Source: Methanobacteriota archaeon
GTDB taxonomy: Archaea; JAADCQ01; Methanopyri; Methanopyrales; Methanopyraceae
Direction of reading: 5' to 3'
DNA: 64,000 nucleotides
NCBI GenBank assembly: GCA_027064425.1
Contig: JAMOPO010000015.1
Location: 186,001 to 250,000, forward strand
The notes below the pieces were generated by a model. That model was given only the letters and a program-made list of their open reading frames with translations, did no database searches and was not told the origin of the DNA. The stretch's first letter is position 1. Each line of letters starts with the position of its first letter. The position numbers and the translations under genes are program-made. Below, piece after piece: positions 45,209 to 55,295 of the stretch.

Positions 45209-47392
45209 TCAGCCACCGAGAGTGGTGTAAAGGATGTAGTCCAGGAGCAAGGCCAGCGTGAACATCAGCGCGCCGACGGCTACCTCGGTCACTTCCCTGA
45301 GCGCGTCCAGCGGGTTCTCGCCCGCCAACAGCTTCTCCAGCATCCCCTCCAGCGTCACGAGCGCCAGCGCCACCGGCACGGCGATGATGACCTTAACGAG
45401 GAGCTCTTTCAGCCACGGCCGCCGAGACTCAACCACGGCGCCTCCGAGCAGCACCCCGGATTTGACCTTGTCGAACACCCACCACTCGAGGCCCGCCGCC
45501 CCAACCCTCCAGGCGGGGTCCCCGACCAGGCAGTGGCTCCCGGGAAGCACGGGCACGATCAGCCGGCGGTCGTTCATGGGAACGATGACCCGAAGGACGG
45601 CCAGCCGATCCTTAGGCAGGTCCACGCGCACCACCTGATACTTCAGCTTACCTAGTCCGGGAACGTCTGCGGTACCCTCGCGCACCACCGTCCAGCGAGC
45701 GGGTTGAGCTCCGGGCGCGTGCACGCCGGTGTACGCCTCCCGGTACGCGTCCCTGGGCACGGTCGCGCACCGCAGGATCCGGGCCCCAGCGGGCAGCGGC
45801 ACCTCCGGGACCGTGGCGACGACGTCGAGGAGCACCGCGTCCGCCCGCGCGAGCCGCAGCACGATCGTCTCCGGGCCCCGCGCGAGGTCCCGCAGCCGGC
45901 CGACCTGCAGGAGGTTCGTCTTCAGGAGGGCCCCGCCCGCCGCGTACCACGGGATGACCAGCACGTACAGGTCGGGGTGCAGGTTGCGCAGGAGCCGGGA
46001 GTCGTTGAGCCCGACGTACCACTGATCGCCCGCGCGGACGAGGCAGAGGTACCGTGGCAGGCCCTCGAGCAGGAGGTTGGCGGTGAGGCCGATCGGCAGA
46101 TACTCGCTGGACCGCAGCCGGAGGTACAGGAACGCGTCGTCATCGGTCCTCACATGGAGGGCCAGGGCGTTCTCGAGGAGCGGCTTGAGGATCCGGCCGA
46201 GCTGCGACTCCAGAAGGTACTCGGACCGAGTGCTGCACTCGAGCCCGCGCATCGAGACCACGTGGACCCACTCGGGCAGCCGGAGCGAGGCCCGCTCACT
46301 CGGCGGGCTGGGCGGGTGGTACCTCTCGCACCAGCGCTCCACGTCCTCAACTGAGCTCTGCGTCAGTACTATGTCCGCGGGCACGATCGCCGCCAACTCC
46401 AGGCTCAAGCGCGGCACGTACACGGTCCCCTCCACTCCGGGCCACAGCCGGAGGAGCACGTGTACCGCTCGGTCCCCGTCCCTCAGCACCACGAGCTGGT
46501 GGTCCAGGGGCTCCGGGCGTGGCAGGGGGAGGGAGTCGGCGTGCACCGACGCAGGCAGCGCTAGAACCGCCGAGAAGAGCACGACGATCGCCCACCGGCG
46601 CCGGCGGACCGGGGGCACGACCGGCGGTAGGACCAGCGCTCGCCGCTTGGAGTGTGAGGGCGGGACCTCGGGTCCGCCCCGGCTCACCGTGACGGGCTCC
46701 AGTCGCCCGCGCCTGAGGTCCTCGAGGCTCAGGGCGCACAGGCCCAGTCCCTCGAACGAGGCTCCGCGGTCCAGAAGGGCGCGGCCATCGTCGACCCATA
46801 GGACGTAGCTGTCCCTGACGTCCTCAGACTCGTTCTCGAACGAGACTCCGAGGTGGTAACCATCGTCCCCCGCCAGTAGCAGGTGCCCGTTGACGGCGCG
46901 CGCCCGCACCTCGACGACCAGGAGGCCACGGTCGACCCGCGCCTCCAGAACGGGGACGTCCACGTACCCTCGGTCCAGCAGGTCGCCGAACGCGCGCCGC
47001 ACGCCCTCCGGGAACCCTTCGACCGGAACCCTGACGTACCAGCCCCGGTCGACGTACACGCCGGTTTCCCGCCACTCGATCCGGCGGTGAGTGGTCCGCC
47101 AACCGTGCACCGCGTGCTTCGACCACTCGGATTTGGGCGGCAGCTTCAGCTCGCCGTGAGAGCTCGACCTCAGCTCGCTCTCGGAGAACCAGTACACGCC
47201 CAGCACCTCCGAGTTGAGCGGCAGGAGGACCCGAACCGTGTCCGATTCCGACACGTGCACCAGGTACAGGAGGTCCGCGTGGTCGCCGCTCGGGACCCCC
47301 TCAAAGAACACGTCTACTTGGTCGGCGGTGCCCGGGACGAGGACCGTGAATGTCGCCAAAAGGACGGCGATCGTGGTCGCCCGGGAGGCCAT
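45209..47392 (-). CDS. Exported protein that looks like two surface proteins fused at Trp267
   Basis: A 727-residue frame. A signal peptide (TIAVLLATFTVLVPGTADQ) starts a first module of about 245 residues ending in KRRALVLPPVVPPVRRRR, which is the C-terminal tag of neighbouring surface proteins. Immediately after, Trp267 (TGG at 46592-46594) leads into AIVVLFSAVLALPASVHA, a textbook second signal peptide, and a second module of about 440 residues ending in two membrane helices. A single base change of TGG to TGA would end the first protein exactly at its tag. It is either a natural readthrough fusion or two genes joined by loss of a stop. Confidence 0.65.
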   Translation of the reverse strand: MASRATTIAVLLATFTVLVPGTADQVDVFFEGVPSGDHADLLYLVHVSESDTVRVLLPLNSEVLGVYWFSESELRSSSHGELKLPPKSEWSKHAVHGWRTTHRRIEWRETGVYVDRGWYVRVPVEGFPEGVRRAFGDLLDRGYVDVPVLEARVDRGLLVVEVRARAVNGHLLLAGDDGYHLGVSFENESEDVRDSYVLWVDDGRALLDRGASFEGLGLCALSLEDLRRGRLEPVTVSRGGPEVPPSHSKRRALVLPPVVPPVRRRRWAIVVLFSAVLALPASVHADSLPLPRPEPLDHQLVVLRDGDRAVHVLLRLWPGVEGTVYVPRLSLELAAIVPADIVLTQSSVEDVERWCERYHPPSPPSERASLRLPEWVHVVSMRGLECSTRSEYLLESQLGRILKPLLENALALHVRTDDDAFLYLRLRSSEYLPIGLTANLLLEGLPRYLCLVRAGDQWYVGLNDSRLLRNLHPDLYVLVIPWYAAGGALLKTNLLQVGRLRDLARGPETIVLRLARADAVLLDVVATVPEVPLPAGARILRCATVPRDAYREAYTGVHAPGAQPARWTVVREGTADVPGLGKLKYQVVRVDLPKDRLAVLRVIVPMNDRRLIVPVLPGSHCLVGDPAWRVGAAGLEWWVFDKVKSGVLLGGAVVESRRPWLKELLVKVIIAVPVALALVTLEGMLEKLLAGENPLDALREVTEVAVGALMFTLALLLDYILYTTLGG

Positions 47393-47627
47393 CGCGCGGG
47401 CCCCCGGCCCGCCTGCAACGTCAGGTTCATTTAACTTACTGTCAAGTCCACTGGCCGGCAGGAGAGGACCGGTCGCGTGGGTGCCACATCACCGAGGCCC
47501 GCACCACTCGTTCGACCCCGGACCGAATGAGCCGACGCCGAAGCGGTGCGTTGAACCTCCGGAGACGAAAGCTACCCTTCCGTTTCGTCGAGTCGCGATC
47601 GTCCCCACCGGCGAGCCTCTGGGGGCG

Positions 47628-48687
47628 GTGAAAGTCACGGTGTACGGGTGCGGGACGAGAGCAAGGCCGTGAAGCTGGTCGAGAATCGTCTGAGGGTAGA
47701 TTACGAGCTACCGCTGGGCGGCGCGCACCTGGCGTATCGGGCGGCGGAGGCCGGGCGCGATGCGGTCCTGTGCGGTCCGAAGCTTGACCTCTCGGAGGGG
47801 TCGAAGGAGCGATTGGAGTCAGTCGGTGTGGGGCTCGAGACGGGCGACAGCGTGTAGGTGCGGGGCATGGTGAGGTGTACGTACACCCCGTTCGGGTGCA
47901 CGGTAGAGATCGCCAGGAGGTTAATCGACGACGTCCGCGAGGGAGCCGTTCTCCGCACGACGTGCACGTGCCCACCGACCGCCCTGCACCACGACCTAGA
48001 GCGCGAGCCTCGCACGGATCGGGAGGACGCTGGTGCCTCCTCCTTTCACCCTGCCGGGATCCCGGGCACGGAAACTCGAGACCTGGTACTGGTGGCAGAC
48101 GCGCGAGCCGAAGGGTCAGGGATCGAGCTGTCGTCGGAGGAGCAAGTCGAGCGGTGTACCGACTTGGCGGAGGACATGAAGTACGGCGTCTACGTCTTGG
48201 ACCCCGAGATCGCTCCGCTCATCAAGGACATGTCCATAGTTCTCACCGTGAGGGCAGTCCAGGCGATCTGCAACTACCTCCAGGTGGATTTGCGGTGCTC
48301 CCACCGGGATGATCGAGGAGCAAGTGGAAGAGAGATGCCATCCACCATGGCGTACTCGGTCGGCAAGCACGGGATGGACGCGCTCGACAAGATTGATGGG
48401 GAGGCGCTGCTGAAGTCACTACGGAACATGGCACTCACGGAGGGCATCGAGCGAGTTGTGGACTTTTCAAGCGGTGCCACCCGGACTCCATCAACGGTGA
48501 CCGAGGGAGCATGCGAGAGCTGAGTTCCATGATGGTGCCTCCGGACAATCTGGTGGACGAGTTCGAGAGATCGTGGAAGAAGCTCCGGTCCAGTACGTTC
48601 GCCGGAAGTTTTCGAGGAGCGGTGCTGGAGCTTCCGTTCGGCCAGCGCAGCGGTGAGGCCACCTCGCTCGGTCCTAACCCAATCTAA
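47628..48687 (+). pseudogene. Hmd-II/III-type dehydrogenase paralogue, frameshifted
   Basis: Pieced together over shifting frames from GTG 47628, the sequence reads like the Hmd paralogues of hydrogenotrophic methanogens: VKVTVYGCG at the Rossmann start, GGAHLAYRAAEAGRDAVLCGP, YTPFGCTVEIARRLIDDV, TTCTCPP at the iron-ligand Cys region, SSFHPAGIPGTE, then APTGMIEEQVE in another frame and LLKSLRNMALTEGIERVV. At least three frameshifts (near 47650, 47855 and 48290-48345) break it. Intact Hmd-II and III bind the iron-guanylylpyridinol cofactor without being the main hydrogenase. Here the gene is dead. Confidence 0.75.
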
Positions 48688-49375
48688 GCGCCCCAGGTCG
48701 CTTCCATGTCGGGTCGCAGTCGACCCGGATTCTGATTACCTCTTCTTCGATGGCGTTGGTCGCGGTCCCGCCCCTGGTTTCACCTTCCGGTCCTGAACGC
48801 CGTGTAACGCACCGTCGCGTTGTGGAGGGGCCAAAGCGCGCCATCCTGACGCTCACGGCCGACTCGTTGGAGGAGGAGTCAGCCCGGCAACGCCTCGGCG
48901 TTGAGCGCGTGCACGCCTCCATTCGCCCGACCTGCCGACGTAAAGGTTGGTGAGAGATCGCGTCCGGGGTACTGCTCACCAGTGACGGCACGTCCACGAG
49001 GGCTTACCGCCTCTGCCCAAGCCACATGTGCCTGGTGCTGCACTTCCATTCCCTGGAGGCGAGGATTACGTGCCATCTTGTCCGAGTCCTGCTTCGGTTC
49101 CATGTGGCACCGCCTCACTTCTTAATCGGGGAAGCTACCGGCACGGGTCGTAAGCTCGCAAATGAGAGGCGACTCCTCTTCCGACTGGGGGTTTAGGCGA
49201 GGACGCAGCCTTTGGCCTTGGTCAGGTGAGACGTGTTGGATGCCCTCTCTGCAGCCTGAGGACAGGAGGCACGTAGCCGAGTCATTCACCATCGGGGCAC
49301 GCTGAAATCATCCACGCATAACGGGCTCGACCCCGGCGACTACCGCGAGCGCCGAGGTCCGTGACTATTTCAAGC
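48688..49375. other. 688-bp region with no recognisable gene
   Basis: Base use is less biased than in the neighbouring genes and no frame is open with coding character for more than about 70 codons. A short reverse stretch (NAIEEEVIRIRVDCDPTWKRPG near 48690-48755) could be the end of a decayed gene. I saw no C/D boxes, tRNA or inverted repeats. Confidence 0.5.
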
Positions 49376-50701
49376 ATGGCTCGACCGTCACGTCCGGGGA
49401 TCCCGGTGCGGGTCCTACCGATCGCGGTGCTCCTGCTTACCCTCCCGGTGGCCGCCCAGGCGCTTCAGCCCGAGGTCCTGTGGAAGGAGGAGTTCCCCGA
49501 CTGCCCCGGAAGCGGCTTCGTCCACCTGGTGCCCATCGAGGGCAAGGACAACGCGGCGCTGCTCGTCGTCCGCACGCCGGAGCGCTGGTCGCTGTACGAG
49601 GTGAGGGCCCAAGGGGTCACGCACCTCGGGGACGTCAGTCTGGGCACGCCTAGGTCCACGGCGGTCGAGGGAGCCGCGTACCTACCGGACCGAGGCGAGC
49701 TGCTGATCGCGGCCGTGGTTGGTGAGGAGGAGGCTGGTCCGGCCGGCTGCGCCCTAGCGGTCAGCCTCCGGCGCAGCGGGACCGACGTCCGAAGGTTCGA
49801 TGGCCCCTACCTCGCAGCCAGACCGTGCCCGGATGGGACGGTTCTGGCGCTGCTTTACGAGGGACACGAGTTCCTCGAGGACAAGGGCGTCCACCGCTAC
49901 ACGCTGACCCTGACGCGCCTGCACCCGGACGGTCGCGCGGAGCGGTTGGTAACGTTCGAAGTCCTCTCCACGCTGCCGCCGGGCACCGTGTCGATTCCAG
50001 GCACGCTTCGGATCGAGCCCTTCGGCGACGGCTACTTGATCACGGGCTCGGGCCTCGTGGGCCTGGTCGAACTCAGGAGGACGGCGTCCGGCTGGGAGCC
50101 GGACTGCATCATCCCACCGGACAACTTCGGCCGCGAGAGGCCCGTCCAGTACTTCCAGAACTCGGTCGTCCTGGACCCGTCGGAGCGGCTGATACTCGCC
50201 CGTGTGGCCGAGATCGCGAACCCGGAGATCGGGGACTGGGTGGTCTGCAGGCCCAGCCCGCAGGGCGGTGTCCCGGAGGAGCTGCGGCGGGTGAACCTAG
50301 GAGAGATCCTCTCCTTCCTGCAGACAGGGGTCAGGCTGAGGGTCGACGGGATGGTGTACCGCGTGGTGCCGGCCATCGGACCCTCCTCGGCCGAACTCTT
50401 GATCCTCGGGTCCGGCACGACCCAGGTGTGGGAGGTGCCAGGGTTCCAGGAGCTGGCGGTGACCCCGAGGTTGTACGGTGTCAGAGTCTCCGAAAACGGG
50501 GCGGGCGGATGTACAGTGGAGGTCTGCGCGTTCAAGCCCTCAAGGAGTGAGGAGTGGCTGGCGCCCCTGTTTGGCGGCGCTGGGGAGGGGACCGGGGAGA
50601 GGAGAGTGAGAGGAAGGGAGAGCAGGAGGGGTGAGGGCGGGAAGAGCGGCGGAGTGATGGTCGTCCCGGCGGTCCCACCGCGACGTCCTCGGCGGTCGTG
50701 A
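49376..50701 (+). CDS. Exported surface protein with C-terminal tag
   Basis: About 441 residues from ATG 49376. A signal peptide (VRVLPIAVLLLTLPVAAQALQ) precedes a beta-rich body of repeated strands (AALLVVRTPERWSLYEV, LLIAAVVGEEEAG) resembling a propeller. The last 60 residues are a Gly/Arg/Glu-rich linker ending in GGVMVVPAVPPRRPRRS, the shared tag. No catalytic motif is seen. It is similar in style to the 961- and 628-residue proteins. Confidence 0.72.
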   Translation: MARPSRPGIPVRVLPIAVLLLTLPVAAQALQPEVLWKEEFPDCPGSGFVHLVPIEGKDNAALLVVRTPERWSLYEVRAQGVTHLGDVSLGTPRSTAVEGAAYLPDRGELLIAAVVGEEEAGPAGCALAVSLRRSGTDVRRFDGPYLAARPCPDGTVLALLYEGHEFLEDKGVHRYTLTLTRLHPDGRAERLVTFEVLSTLPPGTVSIPGTLRIEPFGDGYLITGSGLVGLVELRRTASGWEPDCIIPPDNFGRERPVQYFQNSVVLDPSERLILARVAEIANPEIGDWVVCRPSPQGGVPEELRRVNLGEILSFLQTGVRLRVDGMVYRVVPAIGPSSAELLILGSGTTQVWEVPGFQELAVTPRLYGVRVSENGAGGCTVEVCAFKPSRSEEWLAPLFGGAGEGTGERRVRGRESRRGEGGKSGGVMVVPAVPPRRPRRS

Positions 50702-50939
50702 ACCGAATGCCCGGGAGCCTACCACCCTCAACCTTCACCCACTTGTTTTTCCGAGAATTATCTTCGAGCCTGGGCGTGAGATGCCCAGCATCGTGCCCGC
50801 CCGTCCCGGTCACGCGGTCCTCCGTGTCCCCAACCCCGGAAGACACGGGTCGGACGTCATTCCAGTGCGGTAAATCCACATCCACAGCGACCGGCGCGGA
50901 GTGAGGGTGGTACGGAGCGCCCCAATTCACGCTATTTCC

Positions 50940-52195
50940 GTCCAGCTGGATCTCCGGGCTGGTTCCGGTGACTGGGCGGAAAGGGGACGGGGCGTACGTT
51001 TCGGTGCTGATAAACAGGTACCTCGACGAGCACAAGGGTCCGAAGATCGAGCTCTGGTTGCTGAAGTACAACGCATGGGAACGGCGGGTGTCGGTGGGAC
51101 CGGTGTACGGAAAAATTAACGTGTCCGAGCTCAACCCGGAGGATCCGGGATGCTACTTCGAGCCCATCGGTGCCGTGCACGACGCCGAACACGGCCAGCT
51201 GACCATAGCGGTCTCAACCAGGCGCATGCCGGTGCTGGCCATGAGAGTGAAGGCCGGAGCGTCCCCCGAGCTCGTGGACGTGAAGGCCGGTACAGGCTCG
51301 GCTCGTCAGGCTGTACCTGGACTCCGGGGAACGGGAGGTGCTCGCGGAGTTCACGGTGACGCACCCGCCCTACACCAACTCCGGTCACCCGAACCTCGGC
51401 AGGTGCAAGGACGGGTACGTCGTCACGTTCCTCGACGTTCCGGACCGGGCCGTGCTCGTCCGCAGAACCTCCTCAGGCTGGAAGACCGTAACGCTGAGAG
51501 TCCCAGAGGGCTGGGAGTTCGTTGCCTACGGGAAAACAGGTGGAGCAGGCCCGCCGCAGGCGACTACATCTTCCTGCTGAAGCGCGACTCCGACGGGAGG
51601 TCTGAGGTGTCGTCGCGAGCGTCAGCGCGAGCGGTGAGGACCTCCCATACATCGACGTCGTCACGACGACGCTCCCATCAGGAAAGCGTGTCGACTGGCT
51701 AGCATTCGTCGCCTGGGAGGCTGACGGGGACACCCTTAGGCTCGGGTACCTGAAGTGGACTGGCGGAAGGCCGGAGTTCCACCCGATAGGGGAGGTGCGC
51801 GCTGAATACAGGTTCGACTATTGGTTCATGGCCGGCCCGATCCTGCTGACGAGCGAGGGATTACGCCTGGTAAAGGCCGAGCCCGAGCCGGGAGACCTCC
51901 AGGTGGCGTGGGTGAGACCGGACTCATACGAAGTGCGCCTGGGTGAGGAGCTCCGGACGCTTCCCGCGACTGTGCTGGGATGGGACGTGGACGTGGGCGA
52001 GCTGGATGGGACCTTCCTCATAAAGAATGAGGACACCGAGCAGCGAGTCGTGGCCGTTATACGTGGCTCTTGGCCCGTTTTTCGTGCTGGAAAAGAGGTT
52101 GGAGCCGCCCGCGGAGCGACCACCCGGGAAGACGGGTGGTGGCAGCGGTACCAGTCGTAGCCGTCGTCCCCATCCCCAAACGGTCCAAAGCGTAA
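50940..52195 (+). pseudogene. Frameshifted surface protein of the tagged family
   Basis: Coding sequence hops between frames: GAYVSVLINRYLDEHKGPKI near 51000 in one frame, LVRLYLDSGEREVLAEFTVT near 51300 in the next, GDYIFLLKRDSDGRSEV near 51560 back in the first, then LPYIDVVTTTLPSGKRVDWL in the third to about 52130. The last 20 codons shift again and give VVAAVPVVAVVPIPKRSKA before TAA, a clear copy of the C-terminal tag. At least four frameshifts show it is a pseudogene. No signal peptide start is identifiable; the first part may be lost. Confidence 0.75.
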
Positions 52196-52276
52196 ACCAT
52201 CGCTGACCGGCCGGAGCCCCGCCGACGCGCCCGCATCCCGGAACGAAGGTGGAGGCGAGGGGAGGGCGGAAGGGGA

Positions 52277-54163
52277 TCAGGTGCGGACCCAGCGCCTCGG
52301 CGGGATCACCGGCGGTACGAGGACTGGGAACTTTCGCACGCCACCCTGGTCACCTTGACCCTGCTGACCTCCCTCTGAGGACTGCTTACCCTGATGACGA
52401 CCCGGCTGGCCCTTGCCTTCATGGCCTCCCTGGCCCGGCTGGCCCTGGTTCTGGTCCGCCTGCTGACCTCCTCCCTGACCACCCTGCTCGCTGCCCTGCC
52501 CGCCGCCAACGGCCTTCGTTAGTCGAACCTCGAGCTCGTACTGACGATCGACTGAGATCCACATCCGGGGCTCGCACGTGCGGTGCAGGTACCTCTCCGG
52601 TACCGAGGCCACCAGCGGTGCCGAGTACCTCAGAACCAGCTTGTACTCGCCCGGCTCGATTCTCGTTCGCGGGACCAGCTCCAGAGTGACGGTCCACCGG
52701 TCACCCTCCCTCCCAAGCTTCACATACTCGGACACCGCTACGGTGCTACCCGACGCGTCTCGGAGCTCCGCGGTCACCGCCGCCAGCGAGCCCCTGCTCG
52801 CGAAGCCCTCGACGCCCAGCATCACCTTCAGCCGGTCCAGCCCAACCTCCACCTTCTCGACCTTGAACTCCGGCCTCACGACCAGCAGTCCGACCTCTTC
52901 CAGCTTGCCGTCCTCCCCGCCTTCCACCAGCACGAACGGGGCGAACACCTCCAGACGCCTCCCGTACGGATCACGGAACTCGTACTCGTCGACCACCTTA
53001 CCCTCAACGGCGTCGATGAGCCACACTCTGGCGCCTCTCGACCCCCATGCAACCAGGAACTTCACGCTGTCCTCCGAGCCCTTGTCGAACCTAGGTATCC
53101 CCGGCGCCAGGAGCGGTGCCAGCGCTTCGATGGGCTCATCTGACACCAGGCGCCCCCTCATGACGTCGTACAGCTCGCTGCTCACCACTTTTCCATCGCG
53201 TTCCACCGGGTTCCAGTACCTCACGAGCACGTACGGACCTCTCACCATCACGTACATGCCCGTTCCCTTGACGGTTGCGAGCGTTCCCTCACGGACGAGC
53301 CCTGGATGATAAGGGTCAGTAATATCGTAAATGCGGTACTTGACGTCGTAGTAACGCGCATTCTCGGCGGCGCGCTCGGTGACCCAAACCACGAGGAGGT
53401 ACGTCCTCCCGCCGGCGCCGAACACGTCGTACGCCGCCAGGTATGGGTCCGTCAGCACCCGGCTGGCGCACTTCACCCTCCCGGACGGCGCATCTTCCGG
53501 GAACTTGACTGGCACTCCCACAAGGTCCTCGACCAGTACTCTGGGCCTCGTGATCACCCGCTTGATCACAATCTTACCGTTCTTCCTGTCGTAGAAGGGC
53601 ACCAGCACTGTGCGGTCGTCGAGAGCCACCGGCGGTCCGAAGTTGAAGCCGTAGAACACGCTAGCGTCGATGTCAACGTCGTCCCAGAGGTCCACACCGT
53701 CGAGCACCCCGCGCCAGTGGAGGTCCACGTCGCTGGAGTAGTAAGGGCAGTACTTGTTGATCTCCTCAAAGTAGCTGAGGCGTCCGGGTATCCCGAAGTA
53801 AACACCGTACGAAGCACCCGTGTCACATACTATCCCGCTGCCGTCCAACTTGGGCGTCAGCTTGTACCTGTCCACGAGCACACTGTTACCGGATTTATGC
53901 TTGTTCATGGCTAATCTTAAGGCGGGAACTAGCGTTCCTGTTCCCCTGCGCTTCTCCAACCACTCCGTAGTATAGGTGCTCACGATCGCCTTATCATCAT
54001 AGTTATAGTACCTGTATTCAAGCGCGCACCAACCGTGGATGAGGGGCTGTCTGGGGATCCCCAGCTCATCGCACCTCGTCATGTGCACGATCTCCAACGC
54101 CGCCAGACCCGGAGTAGGAAGGATCAGTAGGGCGACTAACACCGCGGGGCTGGGACCTCGCAC
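52277..54163 (-). CDS. Exported surface protein with Gln/Gly-rich stalk and C-terminal tag
   Basis: A 628-residue protein: signal peptide (PAVLVALLILPTPGLAALE), a beta-rich body with propeller-like repeats and Tyr-rich strands, a final beta-sandwich-like domain (EYKLVLRYSAPLVASVPE), then about 75 residues of Gly/Gln/Ser repeats such as GGQGGGQQADQNQGQPGQGG as a flexible stalk, and the tag KFPVLVPPVIPPRRWVRT. The stalk is very unlike the rest of the genome in codon pattern. An AT-rich promoter lies near 54190-54215. Confidence 0.75.
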   Translation of the reverse strand: MRGPSPAVLVALLILPTPGLAALEIVHMTRCDELGIPRQPLIHGWCALEYRYYNYDDKAIVSTYTTEWLEKRRGTGTLVPALRLAMNKHKSGNSVLVDRYKLTPKLDGSGIVCDTGASYGVYFGIPGRLSYFEEINKYCPYYSSDVDLHWRGVLDGVDLWDDVDIDASVFYGFNFGPPVALDDRTVLVPFYDRKNGKIVIKRVITRPRVLVEDLVGVPVKFPEDAPSGRVKCASRVLTDPYLAAYDVFGAGGRTYLLVVWVTERAAENARYYDVKYRIYDITDPYHPGLVREGTLATVKGTGMYVMVRGPYVLVRYWNPVERDGKVVSSELYDVMRGRLVSDEPIEALAPLLAPGIPRFDKGSEDSVKFLVAWGSRGARVWLIDAVEGKVVDEYEFRDPYGRRLEVFAPFVLVEGGEDGKLEEVGLLVVRPEFKVEKVEVGLDRLKVMLGVEGFASRGSLAAVTAELRDASGSTVAVSEYVKLGREGDRWTVTLELVPRTRIEPGEYKLVLRYSAPLVASVPERYLHRTCEPRMWISVDRQYELEVRLTKAVGGGQGSEQGGQGGGQQADQNQGQPGQGGHEGKGQPGRHQGKQSSEGGQQGQGDQGGVRKFPVLVPPVIPPRRWVRT

Positions 54164-54189
54164 GCTTCACAACCCCCGAGCAGGGCTCC

Positions 54190-54236
54190 GTCCCCCACCG
54201 GAAGACCATACTATCTATACGCATTGAGTAATATCA
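54190..54236 (-). promoter_or_regulatory. AT-rich promoter of the 628-residue surface protein
   Basis: On the reverse strand GCGTATAGATAGTATGG lies about 40 bp before the start at 54163. The region to 54270 is unusually AT-rich for this genome. Confidence 0.45.
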
Positions 54237-54429
54237 CGGTTCGGAAGGTACTAGAACGTTATATGATTTCGTGGATCGGAATACACGACGGACGTGCACG
54301 GCGCGCCGGCGCGGTGGACGAGAGGGCCGTAGTTCGCCTCTGGAACGCGAAGGTACCGGGTGGCTGGACTGGGGTAATCCACGAGCCTCGGGAGGATTTC
54401 GGCGGGGGTGTGAGCCTCTCCATCCGTCG

Positions 54430-55295
54430 CCGAGCTGAGGGACGTGACCGTCCGCTTCGGAGACGTGACGGTACTGCGAGCCGTGGATCTCACGGTCGAG
54501 GAAGGCGAGTGCCTGGTTCTCTTGAGCCCGAACGTGTCGGGAAAAACCACCCTGTCGCGCGTCGTCGCGGGGGAGCTCGAGCCCTCCGAGGGGGAAGTCC
54601 GCGTCTTCGGCGAGGTCCTCCCGAAGGCTGGCCGGCCGCGTGGGCTACGTGCCGCAGGAGCGCCTCCATTACGGGTACCTCACGGCCCTGGAGAACCTCC
54701 GCTTCTTCGCGACCATGTACGGGACGTCTAAGGACCGCGTCCGTGAGCTCGTCCAGCGGTTTGGCCTTCCGGACCGGCGGGAGGACCGGCTGAGCGGGGG
54801 GCTACCGGCGGAGACTCAGCCTGGCGATCGCCCCCTGCCGAACCCCAACCTGCTGATCCTGGACGAGCCCACGGAGGGCCCCCGACGTCAAGTCTCGGCG
54901 CGAGCTCTGGGAGCTCCTTGAGGGGCTGAAGTATGGTCGCGCCCTGCTGGTCGCGACTCATGACATGGAGGGGGCGGAGCTCCTGGCCGATCGGATCGCC
55001 GTGATCCACGAGGGGGGAGATCGTCGCAGTCGGCACGCCCGAGGAACTTCGGCGGGAGGTGAGTGGCGAGCCCGTGATCGTGGTGAAGGGAGCCATCCGG
55101 GGCGAGGAGGAGCTCCCGTTTACGGCGGTGCGGAGGGGGGCGACGAGCTGGAGTCCACGTGGAGAATCCCGACCGTGACCTTGTGAGGGTCGTGGAGGCG
55201 CTGCAGAGGGCAGACTCTCAGATCGGGGGGTCCGGGTGGAGGAGACCTCGCTCGAGGACGCGTTCGTCAGGCTGACCGGGGTCGAGCCGGCTTGA
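54430..55295 (+). pseudogene. ABC transporter ATP-binding subunit, decayed
   Basis: Successive frames spell an ABC ATPase: VTVRFGDVTVLRAVDL, a Walker A region PNVSGKTTL (normally GPNGAGKTT, so two glycines are lost), VGYVPQERLHYGYLTALENL, an eroded LSGG signature, LLILDEPTEG (Walker B), LLVATHDMEGAELLADR and a C-terminal VEETSLEDAFVRLTG. At least three frameshifts separate these pieces. The TGA end overlaps the TTG start of the permease remnant (TTGA), so the two formed a coupled pair. It was probably a DrrA/CcmA-type exporter ATPase. Confidence 0.82.
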
